Positions 1 to 5,296 of a DNA stretch of 5,296 bases are shown piece by piece. Position numbers and translations under genes: made by a program. The notes under the pieces are model-generated. The model was not told the origin of the DNA, ran no database searches, and worked only from the letters and a program-made list of their open reading frames with translations. The DNA lies in assembly GCA_945787305.1 (NCBI GenBank), contig CALZIH010000214.1, forward strand, positions 1 through 5,296, read 5' to 3'. Source of the DNA: an uncultured Desulfobulbaceae bacterium. GTDB lineage: Bacteria > Desulfobacterota > Desulfobulbia > Desulfobulbales > Desulfobulbaceae. Positions within the stretch are counted from its first letter, which is position 1, and each line of letters opens with the position of its first letter.

Positions 1-519
1 AAACAGCACCTCATCCTCCGACTTGACCTCGGGGCCATCGGCGGCTCTGCGCTGACAACCGATATTCCGGTGCCGAAAAACAGACAGTTTTCCGAAATGG
101 AACAAAAGATTCCGGCTACCTATGTCCCGGGGCGTAATATTATTTTCCTGTCCCATGCACTGGCATGGGCAGAAGTACTCCGAGCAGAAGATATTTTTCT
201 AGGGATCAATGCCGTTGATTACAGTGGCTACCCCGACTGTCGACCGGAGTTTCTCGCCGCCTTTGCCGAAATGGCGAACCTGGGAACCAAGACCGGCGCT
301 GAAGGCACGCCTTTCCGCCTGCATGCTCCACTCATAGATATGAGTAAAGCTGAAATTATTCTGACCGGAACTCAACTCGGCGTCGACTACTCCATGACCC
401 ATAGCTGTTACGATCCGGTCGACAAACTGGCCTGCGGCAGCTGCGACGCCTGCCTGCTCCGATTGAATGGTTTTGCCGCTGCAGGTATTGAGGATCCGAT
501 ACGCTACCGGGATAAATAA
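1..519 (+). CDS. queC: 7-cyano-7-deazaguanine (preQ0) synthase QueC, 5'-truncated by the window edge
   Basis: QueC is a cytoplasmic enzyme that converts 7-carboxy-7-deazaguanine to preQ0 using ATP and ammonia, in the pathway to queuosine-modified tRNA. Frame 1 is open from the first base, giving 172 visible residues and a TAA stop. QueC proteins are usually about 220-235 residues, so roughly 50-60 N-terminal residues, including the ATP-binding PP-loop (SGGxDS), lie outside the window. Visible family motifs are GGSALT (fragment residues 14-19), TYVPGRN (40-46), DYSGYPDCRPEF (73-84) and, near the C-terminus, the zinc-binding cysteines at 136, 145, 148 and 151 (C-x8-C-x2-C-x2-C). The ending GIEDPIRY is also typical. 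The GTG at base 70 is an internal valine, not the start. The gene converges on pyrC, and its promoter or any preQ1 riboswitch would lie upstream of the window. I see no disruption. The family call is very secure. Confidence 0.97.
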   Translation, partial: KQHLILRLDLGAIGGSALTTDIPVPKNRQFSEMEQKIPATYVPGRNIIFLSHALAWAEVLRAEDIFLGINAVDYSGYPDCRPEFLAAFAEMANLGTKTGAEGTPFRLHAPLIDMSKAEIILTGTQLGVDYSMTHSCYDPVDKLACGSCDACLLRLNGFAAAGIEDPIRYRDK

Positions 520-647
520 TACAAACTGGCGACAAGAAAAGGCTCCTTACCCTAAACTTCATCGCCATAAAATGGTGACATGGAAAACGGGAGGGCCTTC
601 TGTTCTACGTCTTCCCCGCCAGTAGAGGAAGCTGCACATGAGATGGA
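520..647. other. Gap between convergent queC and pyrC with nested inverted repeats; possible termination or structured region
   Basis: This 128-base gap separates the stop codons of queC and pyrC and holds no credible gene. A perfect 7-base inverted repeat (ACTGGCG at 525-531, CGCCAGT at 617-623) encloses two smaller ones. The first is TCGCCAT / ATGGTGA (562-568 and 572-578, one G-T pair, 3-base loop). The second is an 8-base pair of arms with one mismatch (582-589 and 608-615). Together they could form a branched stem structure on either strand. None of the hairpins is followed by a clear run of T on either strand, so I cannot call a standard intrinsic terminator. Factor-dependent or bidirectional termination here is an inference from the convergent layout. 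Repeats of this size can arise by chance in a gap this long. Confidence 0.35.
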
Positions 648-1919
648 TCAAACAAGCAAGTTATGGGTTACCCTGCCACCGACCATGGTCAACACAGCTC
701 GTCCCTGTAATTTCCAGCCAAGAAAGGGTGAATTTTTACTCTTGGACACGACCTGATCCTTAAGGAAATGAAACTGCAGATCGGGATTAATTATGGTTAT
801 ATCCGCCTCTGCTCCGGTGGTTAAAGAGCCGGCTTTGAGGCCGAGGATATTCGCGGGATTGACAGACATCAACTCAACAAGTTGCCGTTCGGTTATCACA
901 CCATCCCGAACCAGGGCAAGGGTCAGCGGCAGAGCTGTTTCCAGGCCGATGATGCCGTTTGCGGCCATATCAAACTCGACCTCCTTTTCCAGGATGGAAT
1001 GGGGAGCATGGTCGGTTGCAATTGCGTCAAAGGTGCCATCGGCCAACCCCTGTCGAATAGCCAGACGGTCCTGCTCGGTGCGCAGGGGCGGGTTCATTTT
1101 GGCGTTTGTGTTATAGTCTTCAACGGCCTCTTCGGTAAGGGTAAAATAATGAGGTGTGGTTTCAGCGCTTACCCGAACCCCCCGTTTCTTGGCCGAACGG
1201 ATGAGATCCGTACTCATTGCCGTACTGACATGGGCAATATGCACGGGTTTGCCCGTATATTCGGCAAGCGCAATTTCCCGATAGACCATTATGGATTCTG
1301 CAGCTGCCGGAATACCCCTCAGGCCAAGCCGGGTAGAAACCACGCCTTCATTCATGGAGCCATTACTTAAACTCGGCTCTTCACTGTGCGAAATAACAGC
1401 CAGGCCAAAATCACTTGCATACTCAAGAGCACGCCGCATAAGTTGGCTGTCGCGTACTGGTAGGCCGTCATCGGAGACCGCTACCGCACCGGCTTCCCGC
1501 AGCTCACCAAACTCCGCCAGCGACTGTCCCAGGCTTCCTTTACTGATGGCCGCTACCGGGTAGACCCTTGCAGACGCCTCTGCTGCCTGTTCCAATATCA
1601 TAACGGTGACGGCCCGATTGTCGTTCACCGGCCGCGTATTCGGCATACAGGCCACTCCGGCGAACCCGCCCGCTGCTGCTGCGCGAGTACCGCTTAGAAT
1701 ATCTTCCTTATATTCTTCACCTGGTTCACGAAGATGAACGTGCATATCGATCAGGCCGGGCACAATCCAGCACCCACCGGCATCAACCTCGACTACATCT
1801 TTTTTCTCCTCTAGCGTATCTACTATCCGCCCGTCGATAACCAGCAGATCAGCGACTTCATCTCGAGAATTCTTCGGATCGATTATGCGACCGCCTTTTA
1901 TCAGGTAACGTGTTGACAT
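648..1919 (-). CDS. pyrC: Dihydroorotase, class I (PyrC)
   Basis: PyrC cyclises N-carbamoyl-aspartate to dihydroorotate, the third step of de novo pyrimidine synthesis, in the cytoplasm. The 423-residue protein has the class I length and amidohydrolase fold: a small beta domain formed by both termini around a metal-dependent barrel. Visible active-site elements are DMHVHLREPGE (58-68, metal ligands His60 and His62), CMPNT (91-95), VSDDGLPV (148-155, the class I Asp ligand at 150 or 151), ISHSEE (176-181, His178), IAHVS (228-232, His230), AETTPHY (252-258) and ATDHAPH (301-307, catalytic Asp303). All ligands are present, so it should be an active enzyme and not the inactive DHOase-like protein that accompanies some ATCases. 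The ATG is fixed by an in-frame TAA 15 bases upstream. The gene follows pyrB after 42 bases and is probably the last gene of a lepB-pyrB-pyrC transcript. Confidence 0.97.
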   Translation of the reverse strand: MSTRYLIKGGRIIDPKNSRDEVADLLVIDGRIVDTLEEKKDVVEVDAGGCWIVPGLIDMHVHLREPGEEYKEDILSGTRAAAAGGFAGVACMPNTRPVNDNRAVTVMILEQAAEASARVYPVAAISKGSLGQSLAEFGELREAGAVAVSDDGLPVRDSQLMRRALEYASDFGLAVISHSEEPSLSNGSMNEGVVSTRLGLRGIPAAAESIMVYREIALAEYTGKPVHIAHVSTAMSTDLIRSAKKRGVRVSAETTPHYFTLTEEAVEDYNTNAKMNPPLRTEQDRLAIRQGLADGTFDAIATDHAPHSILEKEVEFDMAANGIIGLETALPLTLALVRDGVITERQLVELMSVNPANILGLKAGSLTTGAEADITIINPDLQFHFLKDQVVSKSKNSPFLGWKLQGRAVLTMVGGRVTHNLLV

Positions 1920-1921
1920 GA

Positions 1922-1927
1922 CTCCTC
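1922..1927 (-). promoter_or_regulatory. Ribosome binding site of pyrC, unusually close to the start
   Basis: On the minus strand GAGGAG stands directly before the pyrC ATG with only two bases (TC) between. If the ribosome pairs with the first four bases (GAGG), the spacing is four bases, still shorter than the usual 5-9. No other start is available: an in-frame TAA lies 15 bases upstream of the ATG, and the encoded N-terminus (MSTRYLIKGGRIIDP) matches the family start. Translation may be helped by ribosomes leaving pyrB just upstream. Confidence 0.6.
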
Positions 1928-1929
1928 GT

Positions 1930-1969
1930 TGTTAGGTATGACTCAAAGTGTGCCCTTTCTGTTAGGTAT
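1930..1969 (-). repeat. 10-base direct repeat, period 30, spanning the pyrB stop codon
   Basis: On the minus strand ATACCTAACA occurs twice, at 1969-1960 and 1939-1930, exactly 30 bases apart. The first copy contains the TAA that ends pyrB (1962-1964). The second places another TAA (1932-1934) ten codons later in the same frame, and that TAA is also the in-frame stop before pyrC. The two copies could be a remnant of a local duplication or could arise by chance. The sequence between them is not repeated. Confidence 0.6.
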
Positions 1970-2894
1970 TGCCCATAACGAGATACAGCATGGCCATCCG
2001 GACAGCTACTCCGTTCGTCACCTGATCAAGGATCACGGACCGGCTGCCATCGGCAACATCAGGCATCAGCTCTATACCGCGGTTAATCGGGCCAGGATGC
2101 ATAACAAGGGCATCCGGCTTCGCCAAAGCAATAACATTCCGGGTCACACCGAACTTTCTCGCATACTCACGAAAGGAAGGCAGAAGTGAATCATTTTGCC
2201 GCTCCTTTTGGATACGCAGGGTCATAACCACATCGGCATCTTCGACCACCTCATTTAGGCTACTGCAGACAGTCGCACCAAGATGATCCAGTCCTTTGGG
2301 AATCAGGGTGCTGGGCCCATAAACAAATACTTCGGACCCCATCTTCGTAAAGCCAAGGATACCTGAATGGGCAACCCTGCTATGGAGAATATCTCCGATG
2401 ATGGCAACTTTCAAACCATCAAGTCGTCCCTTTTTCTCCCGGACAGTCAACATATCGAGCAACCCCTGGGAAGGGTGCTCATGCGTTCCATCGCCGGCAT
2501 TGATCACTGCCGCATCGACATATCGAGTGAGCATATGCGGAGCACCTGAACAGGAATGCCTGATAACAATGGTGTCTGGATTCATGGCCGCAATATTTCT
2601 GGCCGTATCGATTAGGGTTTCCCCCTTGGTGGCACTGCTGGTGGAAGCGGATATATTAAACGTATCGGCGCTCATACGTTTTGCAGCAACTTCAAAAGAA
2701 AGACGAGTTCGAGTGGAGGGCTCGAAAAATAGATTGATGATGGTGTTTCCGCGCAGGGTGGGAACTTTTTTAATAGGCCGCGACGATATTTCCTTGAAGG
2801 ATTCCGCGGTGGTTAAAATATGATGAATATCATCTGCGGTTAAGTTGTCGATACCGAGAATGTGACGGTGTGGGAAAAAATATCCGGTAGTCAT
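1962..2894 (-). CDS. pyrB: Aspartate carbamoyltransferase catalytic subunit (PyrB)
   Basis: PyrB condenses carbamoyl phosphate with L-aspartate to N-carbamoyl-aspartate, the committed step of pyrimidine synthesis; catalytic chains form trimers. The 310 residues match the usual catalytic-chain length. The carbamoyl-phosphate domain shows FFEPSTRTR (56-64, the S-T-R-T-R loop), Lys90 in ATKGET (the lysine donated to the neighbouring active site), Arg112-His113 and HPSQGLLD (140-147). The aspartate domain shows Arg173, the LRIQKER segment (226-232) with Arg227, and HPGPINRGIE (266-275, the 240s-type proline loop). No residue expected at the active site is missing. No regulatory chain (pyrI) is present in the window. 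The ATG lies 9 bases after the lepB stop and is preceded by only a weak GGA, so translational coupling to lepB is likely. pyrC follows after 42 bases in the same frame. Confidence 0.98.
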   Translation of the reverse strand: MTTGYFFPHRHILGIDNLTADDIHHILTTAESFKEISSRPIKKVPTLRGNTIINLFFEPSTRTRLSFEVAAKRMSADTFNISASTSSATKGETLIDTARNIAAMNPDTIVIRHSCSGAPHMLTRYVDAAVINAGDGTHEHPSQGLLDMLTVREKKGRLDGLKVAIIGDILHSRVAHSGILGFTKMGSEVFVYGPSTLIPKGLDHLGATVCSSLNEVVEDADVVMTLRIQKERQNDSLLPSFREYARKFGVTRNVIALAKPDALVMHPGPINRGIELMPDVADGSRSVILDQVTNGVAVRMAMLYLVMGNT

Positions 2895-2903
2895 AGTTCC
2901 AGT

Positions 2904-3554
2904 TTAGTGAACCAAATCCCCAATTCTGCTCCAACGAATCGAAGCAAAACGATCCAGAGAGAGTAAAGGCTTCTGAACGTCCCAGGACCAATATAGAATA
3001 AAAGCCTTGCCGCGTACAGCCTTTAAGTCAACAAAGCCCCAAAACCTCCCGTCAAAGGAATTGTCACGATTATCACCCATGACAAAAATATGATCTTTCG
3101 GGACCTCGGCAGGACCGAAATTATCACGAGGCCCGGCACTCGGAGGGCGAACTCTTTTATCTGTAAAGACCCCGTGTAAATCGTTATACGGCTGCCCGTT
3201 AACAATTATTTTCTTGTTCCGTATTTCAACAACATCTCCACCGACACCAATAACCCGCTTTATATAATCAAGCTTTGGATCCTTCGGAAATTTAAACACC
3301 ACGATATCGTTCGGCTTTGGTTCTTTAACAGGTATAACAACCGACCCACTAAAAGGCACCTTTACACCATAAATAAACTTGTTGACCAATAGGTGATCGC
3401 CAATCAACAGCGTCGGCAACATGGATCCGGACGGAATTTTGAACGCCTGGACCACAAAGGTCCGAATAAGCAAGGCCAGGATAAGGGCAATAACAATCGC
3501 CTCTATTGATTCGCGAAGGGTAGATTTATTTTTCTTACTTTTCGGATTTACCAT
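2904..3554 (-). CDS. lepB: Signal peptidase I (LepB), inner-membrane serine protease
   Basis: LepB removes signal peptides from exported proteins at the periplasmic face of the inner membrane, using a Ser-Lys dyad. The 216-residue protein begins with a short Lys-rich cytoplasmic segment (residues 1-15), then one hydrophobic membrane span (about 17-35), then the S26 peptidase domain. The nucleophile is Ser44 in IPSGSMLPTL (40-49). The general base is Lys99 in DYIKRVIGVGGD (96-107). The conserved box E is MGDNRDNSFDGRFWG (159-173). With a single N-terminal span and about 216 residues it resembles the shorter LepB type, not the two-span E. coli enzyme. The ATG is the first possible start: an in-frame TGA lies 18 bases upstream. 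The nearest Shine-Dalgarno-like GAGG is 13 bases away, which is long. It is the first recognisable gene of the minus-strand cluster and lies 9 bases ahead of pyrB. Confidence 0.97.
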   Translation of the reverse strand: MVNPKSKKNKSTLRESIEAIVIALILALLIRTFVVQAFKIPSGSMLPTLLIGDHLLVNKFIYGVKVPFSGSVVIPVKEPKPNDIVVFKFPKDPKLDYIKRVIGVGGDVVEIRNKKIIVNGQPYNDLHGVFTDKRVRPPSAGPRDNFGPAEVPKDHIFVMGDNRDNSFDGRFWGFVDLKAVRGKAFILYWSWDVQKPLLSLDRFASIRWSRIGDLVH

Positions 3555-3659
3555 GCAATATCGTCTGCCTCAGGAAACAGTTATTTTATTAAAAACTGGC
3601 AGGAAACTACCCGAAAGCAACGTAAAACTCAAGTGAACATTTAACGGCAGGAGACTCTG

Positions 3660-3720
3660 ACAACATACAAAATACAGCATTCCAAAGATATATGGCACCA
3701 TATGTTGTGTACAATATGGT
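3660..3720. repeat. Cluster of overlapping inverted repeats, possible operator or hairpins
   Basis: Three pairings share sequence. ATATGG / CCATAT (3690-3695 and 3698-3703) is a perfect 6-base inverted repeat with a two-base centre. ACAACATA (3660-3667) pairs with TATGTTGT (3701-3708), a perfect 8-base inverted repeat. ACCATA-tg-TTGT (3697-3708) pairs with ACAA-TATGGT (3711-3720) apart from a two-base bulge. They use the same central bases and so exclude each other as hairpins. As duplex DNA they resemble a compact protein-binding site. The function is unknown, and AT-rich DNA produces such repeats readily. Confidence 0.4.
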
Positions 3721-3781
3721 AACTGAGGCGCTATCTGGCTGTTTTTTAAGCAAGAAAAAATTAAAAAATAACATGGTTTGC

Positions 3782-3811
3782 TTGACAAAGTTTTTATTTT
3801 ATGACCTTAAT
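3782..3811 (+). promoter_or_regulatory. Candidate sigma-70-type promoter for pilM operon (upstream)
   Basis: A perfect -35 hexamer TTGACA lies at 3782-3787. At an 18-base spacing the -10 would be CTTAAT (3806-3811), which matches the TATAAT consensus at four positions but lacks the important second A. The better-looking TAATAT at 3808-3813 is 20 bases from the -35, too far for a normal promoter. Transcription would start near 3818 and leave a leader of about 90 bases before pilM. Confidence 0.4.
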
Positions 3812-3836
3812 ATCAACAGGCGATTAATTTTATGAT
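3807..3836 (+). promoter_or_regulatory. Alternative sigma-70-type promoter for pilM operon (downstream)
   Basis: TATGAT (3831-3836) matches the -10 consensus at five of six positions. At an 18-base spacing, TTAATA (3807-3812) matches the -35 consensus at four positions. A start near 3843 would give a leader of about 60 bases. It overlaps the upstream candidate, and the sequence alone does not decide between them. Confidence 0.35.
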
Positions 3837-3890
3837 TCTTTTTTTGGGAATGGATCAATCCGCCATCCAGAAGACCACACCCCGACCAAC

Positions 3891-3895
3891 AGGAA
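3891..3895 (+). promoter_or_regulatory. Ribosome binding site of pilM
   Basis: AGGAA lies ten bases ahead of the pilM ATG at 3906, a slightly long but workable spacing. It supports this ATG, which also gives the typical PilM N-terminus with the ATPase phosphate motif starting about ten residues in. Confidence 0.55.
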
Positions 3896-3905
3896 TACGC
3901 GCTTT

Positions 3906-4952
3906 ATGGCAAAAAAAGACAATCTCGTCACCGGCGTTGACATCGGCTCTTCTGCCGTTAAGGTCTGCCAGCTGCAAAAAACAAACAAAGGCTATAACCT
4001 GGTAGCTCTAGGCAGTGCGCCCCTCCCACCTGGTACGGTTGAAGATGGGGTGTTGCAGGAGCCGGACGAGGTGGGCAAAATAATTGCAACCTTGTTTAAA
4101 AATCTTAAAATAAAAAACACCAAAGTAGGCATCTCAATCTCGGGCTATTCGGTTATTGTTAAAAAATTAAACCTTGAGGTAATGGAAGAGGAAGAACTTG
4201 CCGAGTATATAACCAGTGAAGCCGAACAGTACATCCCCTTTGATATTGAAGAAGTATACCTGGATTTTCAGGATCTCCAGACAGCAGGAGAAGAGGGGGA
4301 GCGGACCGACATCATGCTTGTTGCCGCCAAAAAAGAGGTAATCGATGATTATCTGGATATGCTGCAGGAACAAAAACTTAAACCGGTACTGGTCGATGTC
4401 GACGGTTTTGCGCTGGAAAATATCTGGGAAATGACAACCGAGAGCTTGTCAAATGTTGCGCTGGTCGACATTGGTGCTTCCAAGATGAACATCAATATTA
4501 TTTCAAATGGCGCATCCGTATTGGCCAGAGACATCGTGGTGGGTAGTGACCAATTGACCGACCAGATAGCCAATGCGCTTGGCCTGGAGTATGAAGAGGC
4601 CGAAAAGGTAAAACTTGGACTCCTGCCAACCGGTGAGCACCAGGCCCAGATTGAAGAAATCTTCAACCAGACCTGCACACAATGGGTATTGGAGATAAAA
4701 AAGGCCATTGACCTGTATCTTGCCAACCACCCCGACTCTCCACTCGATCGGCTTATCTTAAGTGGAGGTGGATCCAAAGTGAAGGGTTTAAAAGCATTTA
4801 TTCGTCAGGAAACGAACCTAGAAGTCGTTTCATTCAACCCTTTTCTGCAAATGAAAACCAATAAAAAGAAAATTGATCCGGATTACATTGATGCCATTGC
4901 CCCGGAAATGGCAATTGCCGCAGGCCTTGCAATACGTCCGGCTGCCTTTTAG
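3906..4952 (+). CDS. pilM: Type IV pilus assembly protein PilM, actin-like ATPase-fold protein
   Basis: PilM is a cytoplasmic, FtsA/actin-like nucleotide-binding protein. It binds the N-terminal tail of PilN and links the inner-membrane PilN-PilO complex to the pilus motors. The 348-residue protein has the usual family length. The first phosphate motif is GVDIGSSAVKVCQL (10-23). The SHS2-type subdomain region includes the PilM-typical stretch EAEQYIPFDIEEVYLDFQ (105-122). The second phosphate motif is LVDIGASKMN (186-195), and the adenosine motif is LILSGGGSKVKGL (283-295). A C-terminal helix (about 332-344, PEMAIAAGLAIR) completes the fold. I see no membrane span, as expected. The start is supported by AGGAA ten bases upstream. 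pilN follows after 6 bases, so this is the first gene of a pilMN(OPQ)-type operon, of which the remainder would lie beyond the window. Confidence 0.97.
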   Translation: MAKKDNLVTGVDIGSSAVKVCQLQKTNKGYNLVALGSAPLPPGTVEDGVLQEPDEVGKIIATLFKNLKIKNTKVGISISGYSVIVKKLNLEVMEEEELAEYITSEAEQYIPFDIEEVYLDFQDLQTAGEEGERTDIMLVAAKKEVIDDYLDMLQEQKLKPVLVDVDGFALENIWEMTTESLSNVALVDIGASKMNINIISNGASVLARDIVVGSDQLTDQIANALGLEYEEAEKVKLGLLPTGEHQAQIEEIFNQTCTQWVLEIKKAIDLYLANHPDSPLDRLILSGGGSKVKGLKAFIRQETNLEVVSFNPFLQMKTNKKKIDPDYIDAIAPEMAIAAGLAIRPAAF

Positions 4953-4958
4953 AGACCT

Positions 4959-5296
4959 ATGGTACGCATAAATCTACTCCCAGTCCGGGAAATCAAGCGC
5001 AGAGCGCAAGCAAAACAACAATTAACGCTGTTTGCTCTCGGGATGTTGTGTTTCTTGAGCTTGCTAGGCATTGTCGGTTTTATGCAGTCGAGCAAGGCAA
5101 GTCAATTACAGCAAGAAGTGGCCAAGATAAACCAGGAGAAACAACGCTACACGAAAATTTTAAATGAAATCAAAAAGCTAGAAAAAGACAGAGCCTTGCT
5201 TGAAAAACGTATCGGTATAATAGACAAGCTAAAAGCCGAATCATCCCTGACTGTTCATATCCTGGATCAAGTAGCCAATAACACACCTACAAAACG
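4959..5296 (+). CDS. pilN: Type IV pilus assembly protein PilN, 3'-truncated by the window edge
   Basis: PilN is a bitopic inner-membrane protein that forms a heterodimer with PilO through its periplasmic domain and binds PilM through its cytoplasmic N-terminus. The frame from ATG 4959 is open to the window end (112 complete codons; the family is usually about 180-220 residues). The protein starts MVRINLLPVREIKRR, containing the I-N-L-L-P motif (4-8) known from Thermus thermophilus structural work to insert into PilM. A basic stretch and one hydrophobic span follow (about 22-43). Next comes a charged, heptad-like region rich in Lys, Glu and Gln (about 46-97), which should form the periplasmic coiled coil, and then the start of the globular domain. 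The start is 6 bases after the pilM stop and has no clear Shine-Dalgarno sequence, only a weak GAGA, so coupling to pilM is likely. Confidence 0.95.
   Translation, partial: MVRINLLPVREIKRRAQAKQQLTLFALGMLCFLSLLGIVGFMQSSKASQLQQEVAKINQEKQRYTKILNEIKKLEKDRALLEKRIGIIDKLKAESSLTVHILDQVANNTPTK

Larger units (their letters stand above)
3555..3905. other. AT-rich 351-base intergenic region between divergent lepB and pilM operons
   Basis: I see no convincing gene here. The pilM-side half (about 3740-3850) is rich in A and T runs and contains the candidate promoters for pilM listed separately. The middle (3660-3720) holds overlapping palindromes. On the lepB side, the octamer CAGGAAAC occurs at 3571-3578 and 3600-3607, with a one-base variant (CAGGAGAC) at 3648-3655. 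A minus-strand TAAAAT at 3588-3583 could be a -10 box for lepB, but no good -35 sits at the right distance, so I do not call that promoter. Since lepB and pilM diverge, both operons must start within or very near this gap. Confidence 0.7.

Noticed and set aside
538..549. AAGG-CT-CCTT as an intrinsic terminator of pyrC on the minus strand.
   Set aside because: The stem is only four pairs with a two-base loop, too weak for a terminator, although a short T-rich stretch follows it on the minus strand.
525..623. A mobile miniature element (MITE) call for the queC/pyrC gap.
   Set aside because: The terminal repeats are only 7 bases, no target-site duplication flanks them, and a single copy cannot show mobility. 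It is kept only as a foldable element.
793..1563. Long plus-strand open frames opposite pyrC (793-1116, 882-1370, 1291-1563).
   Set aside because: These are antisense shadows of a fully conserved dihydroorotase; the translations show no recognisable family.
3693..3709. TGGCAC followed by TTGTG, resembling a sigma-54 (-24/-12) promoter.
   Set aside because: The spacing is one base too long and the essential -12 GC is missing, and the bases belong to the palindrome cluster.
3570..3788. A 72-codon minus-strand open frame directly upstream of lepB and in the same frame.
   Set aside because: It would need a TTG start, has no clear ribosome site, and is made of AT-rich intergenic sequence that contains the palindromes. 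The product is an unrecognisable hydrophobic peptide. It ends at the TGA that precedes lepB, so it looks like chance.
3850..4002. A 50-codon plus-strand open frame starting at ATG 3850 and overlapping the start of pilM.
   Set aside because: Two thirds of it lies out of frame inside the secure pilM gene, and no good ribosome site precedes it.
4349..4777. A 142-codon minus-strand open frame opposite pilM.
   Set aside because: It is a Ser-rich shadow of the coding frame with no start context, and the pilM motifs on the other strand are intact.

Overview
This window looks like ordinary core-genome DNA from a Gram-negative, pilus-bearing bacterium. The pilM-pilN start of a type IV pilus operon, a lepB-pyrB-pyrC cluster and the style of the protein sequences fit a Desulfobacterota (former Deltaproteobacteria, perhaps Desulfobulbales-like) host. 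That placement is an inference from protein resemblance and gene order, not a search result. There is no tRNA, rRNA, CRISPR array, insertion sequence, phage gene or toxin-antitoxin pair that I can support.

Layout: (1) bases 1-519, plus strand, hold the C-terminal three quarters of queC (7-deazaguanine/queuosine precursor synthesis), cut by the left edge. (2) Bases 520-647 are the gap between convergent queC and pyrC. It has no canonical intrinsic terminator, but nested inverted repeats could fold into a branched structure. (3) Bases 648-3554, minus strand, hold lepB, then pyrB, then pyrC in transcription order, with gaps of 9 and 42 bases, so probably one transcript. All three lie in the same reading frame. 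(4) Bases 3555-3905 are a 351-base AT-rich gap between the divergent lepB and pilM operons, with a cluster of overlapping palindromes and candidate plus-strand promoters. (5) Bases 3906-5296, plus strand, hold complete pilM and the start of pilN, 6 bases apart, cut by the right edge.

How the genes work together: PyrB and PyrC catalyse consecutive steps of de novo pyrimidine synthesis (carbamoyl aspartate, then dihydroorotate). LepB cleaves signal peptides of exported proteins and has no direct metabolic link to them. PilM and PilN are direct partners in the inner-membrane alignment complex of type IV pili: the N-terminal I-N-L-L-P motif of PilN docks on cytoplasmic PilM.

I did not find an undescribed system. 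The points most worth a second look are the shared frame and duplicated stop context between pyrB and pyrC, the foldable queC/pyrC gap, and the palindrome cluster between lepB and pilM.
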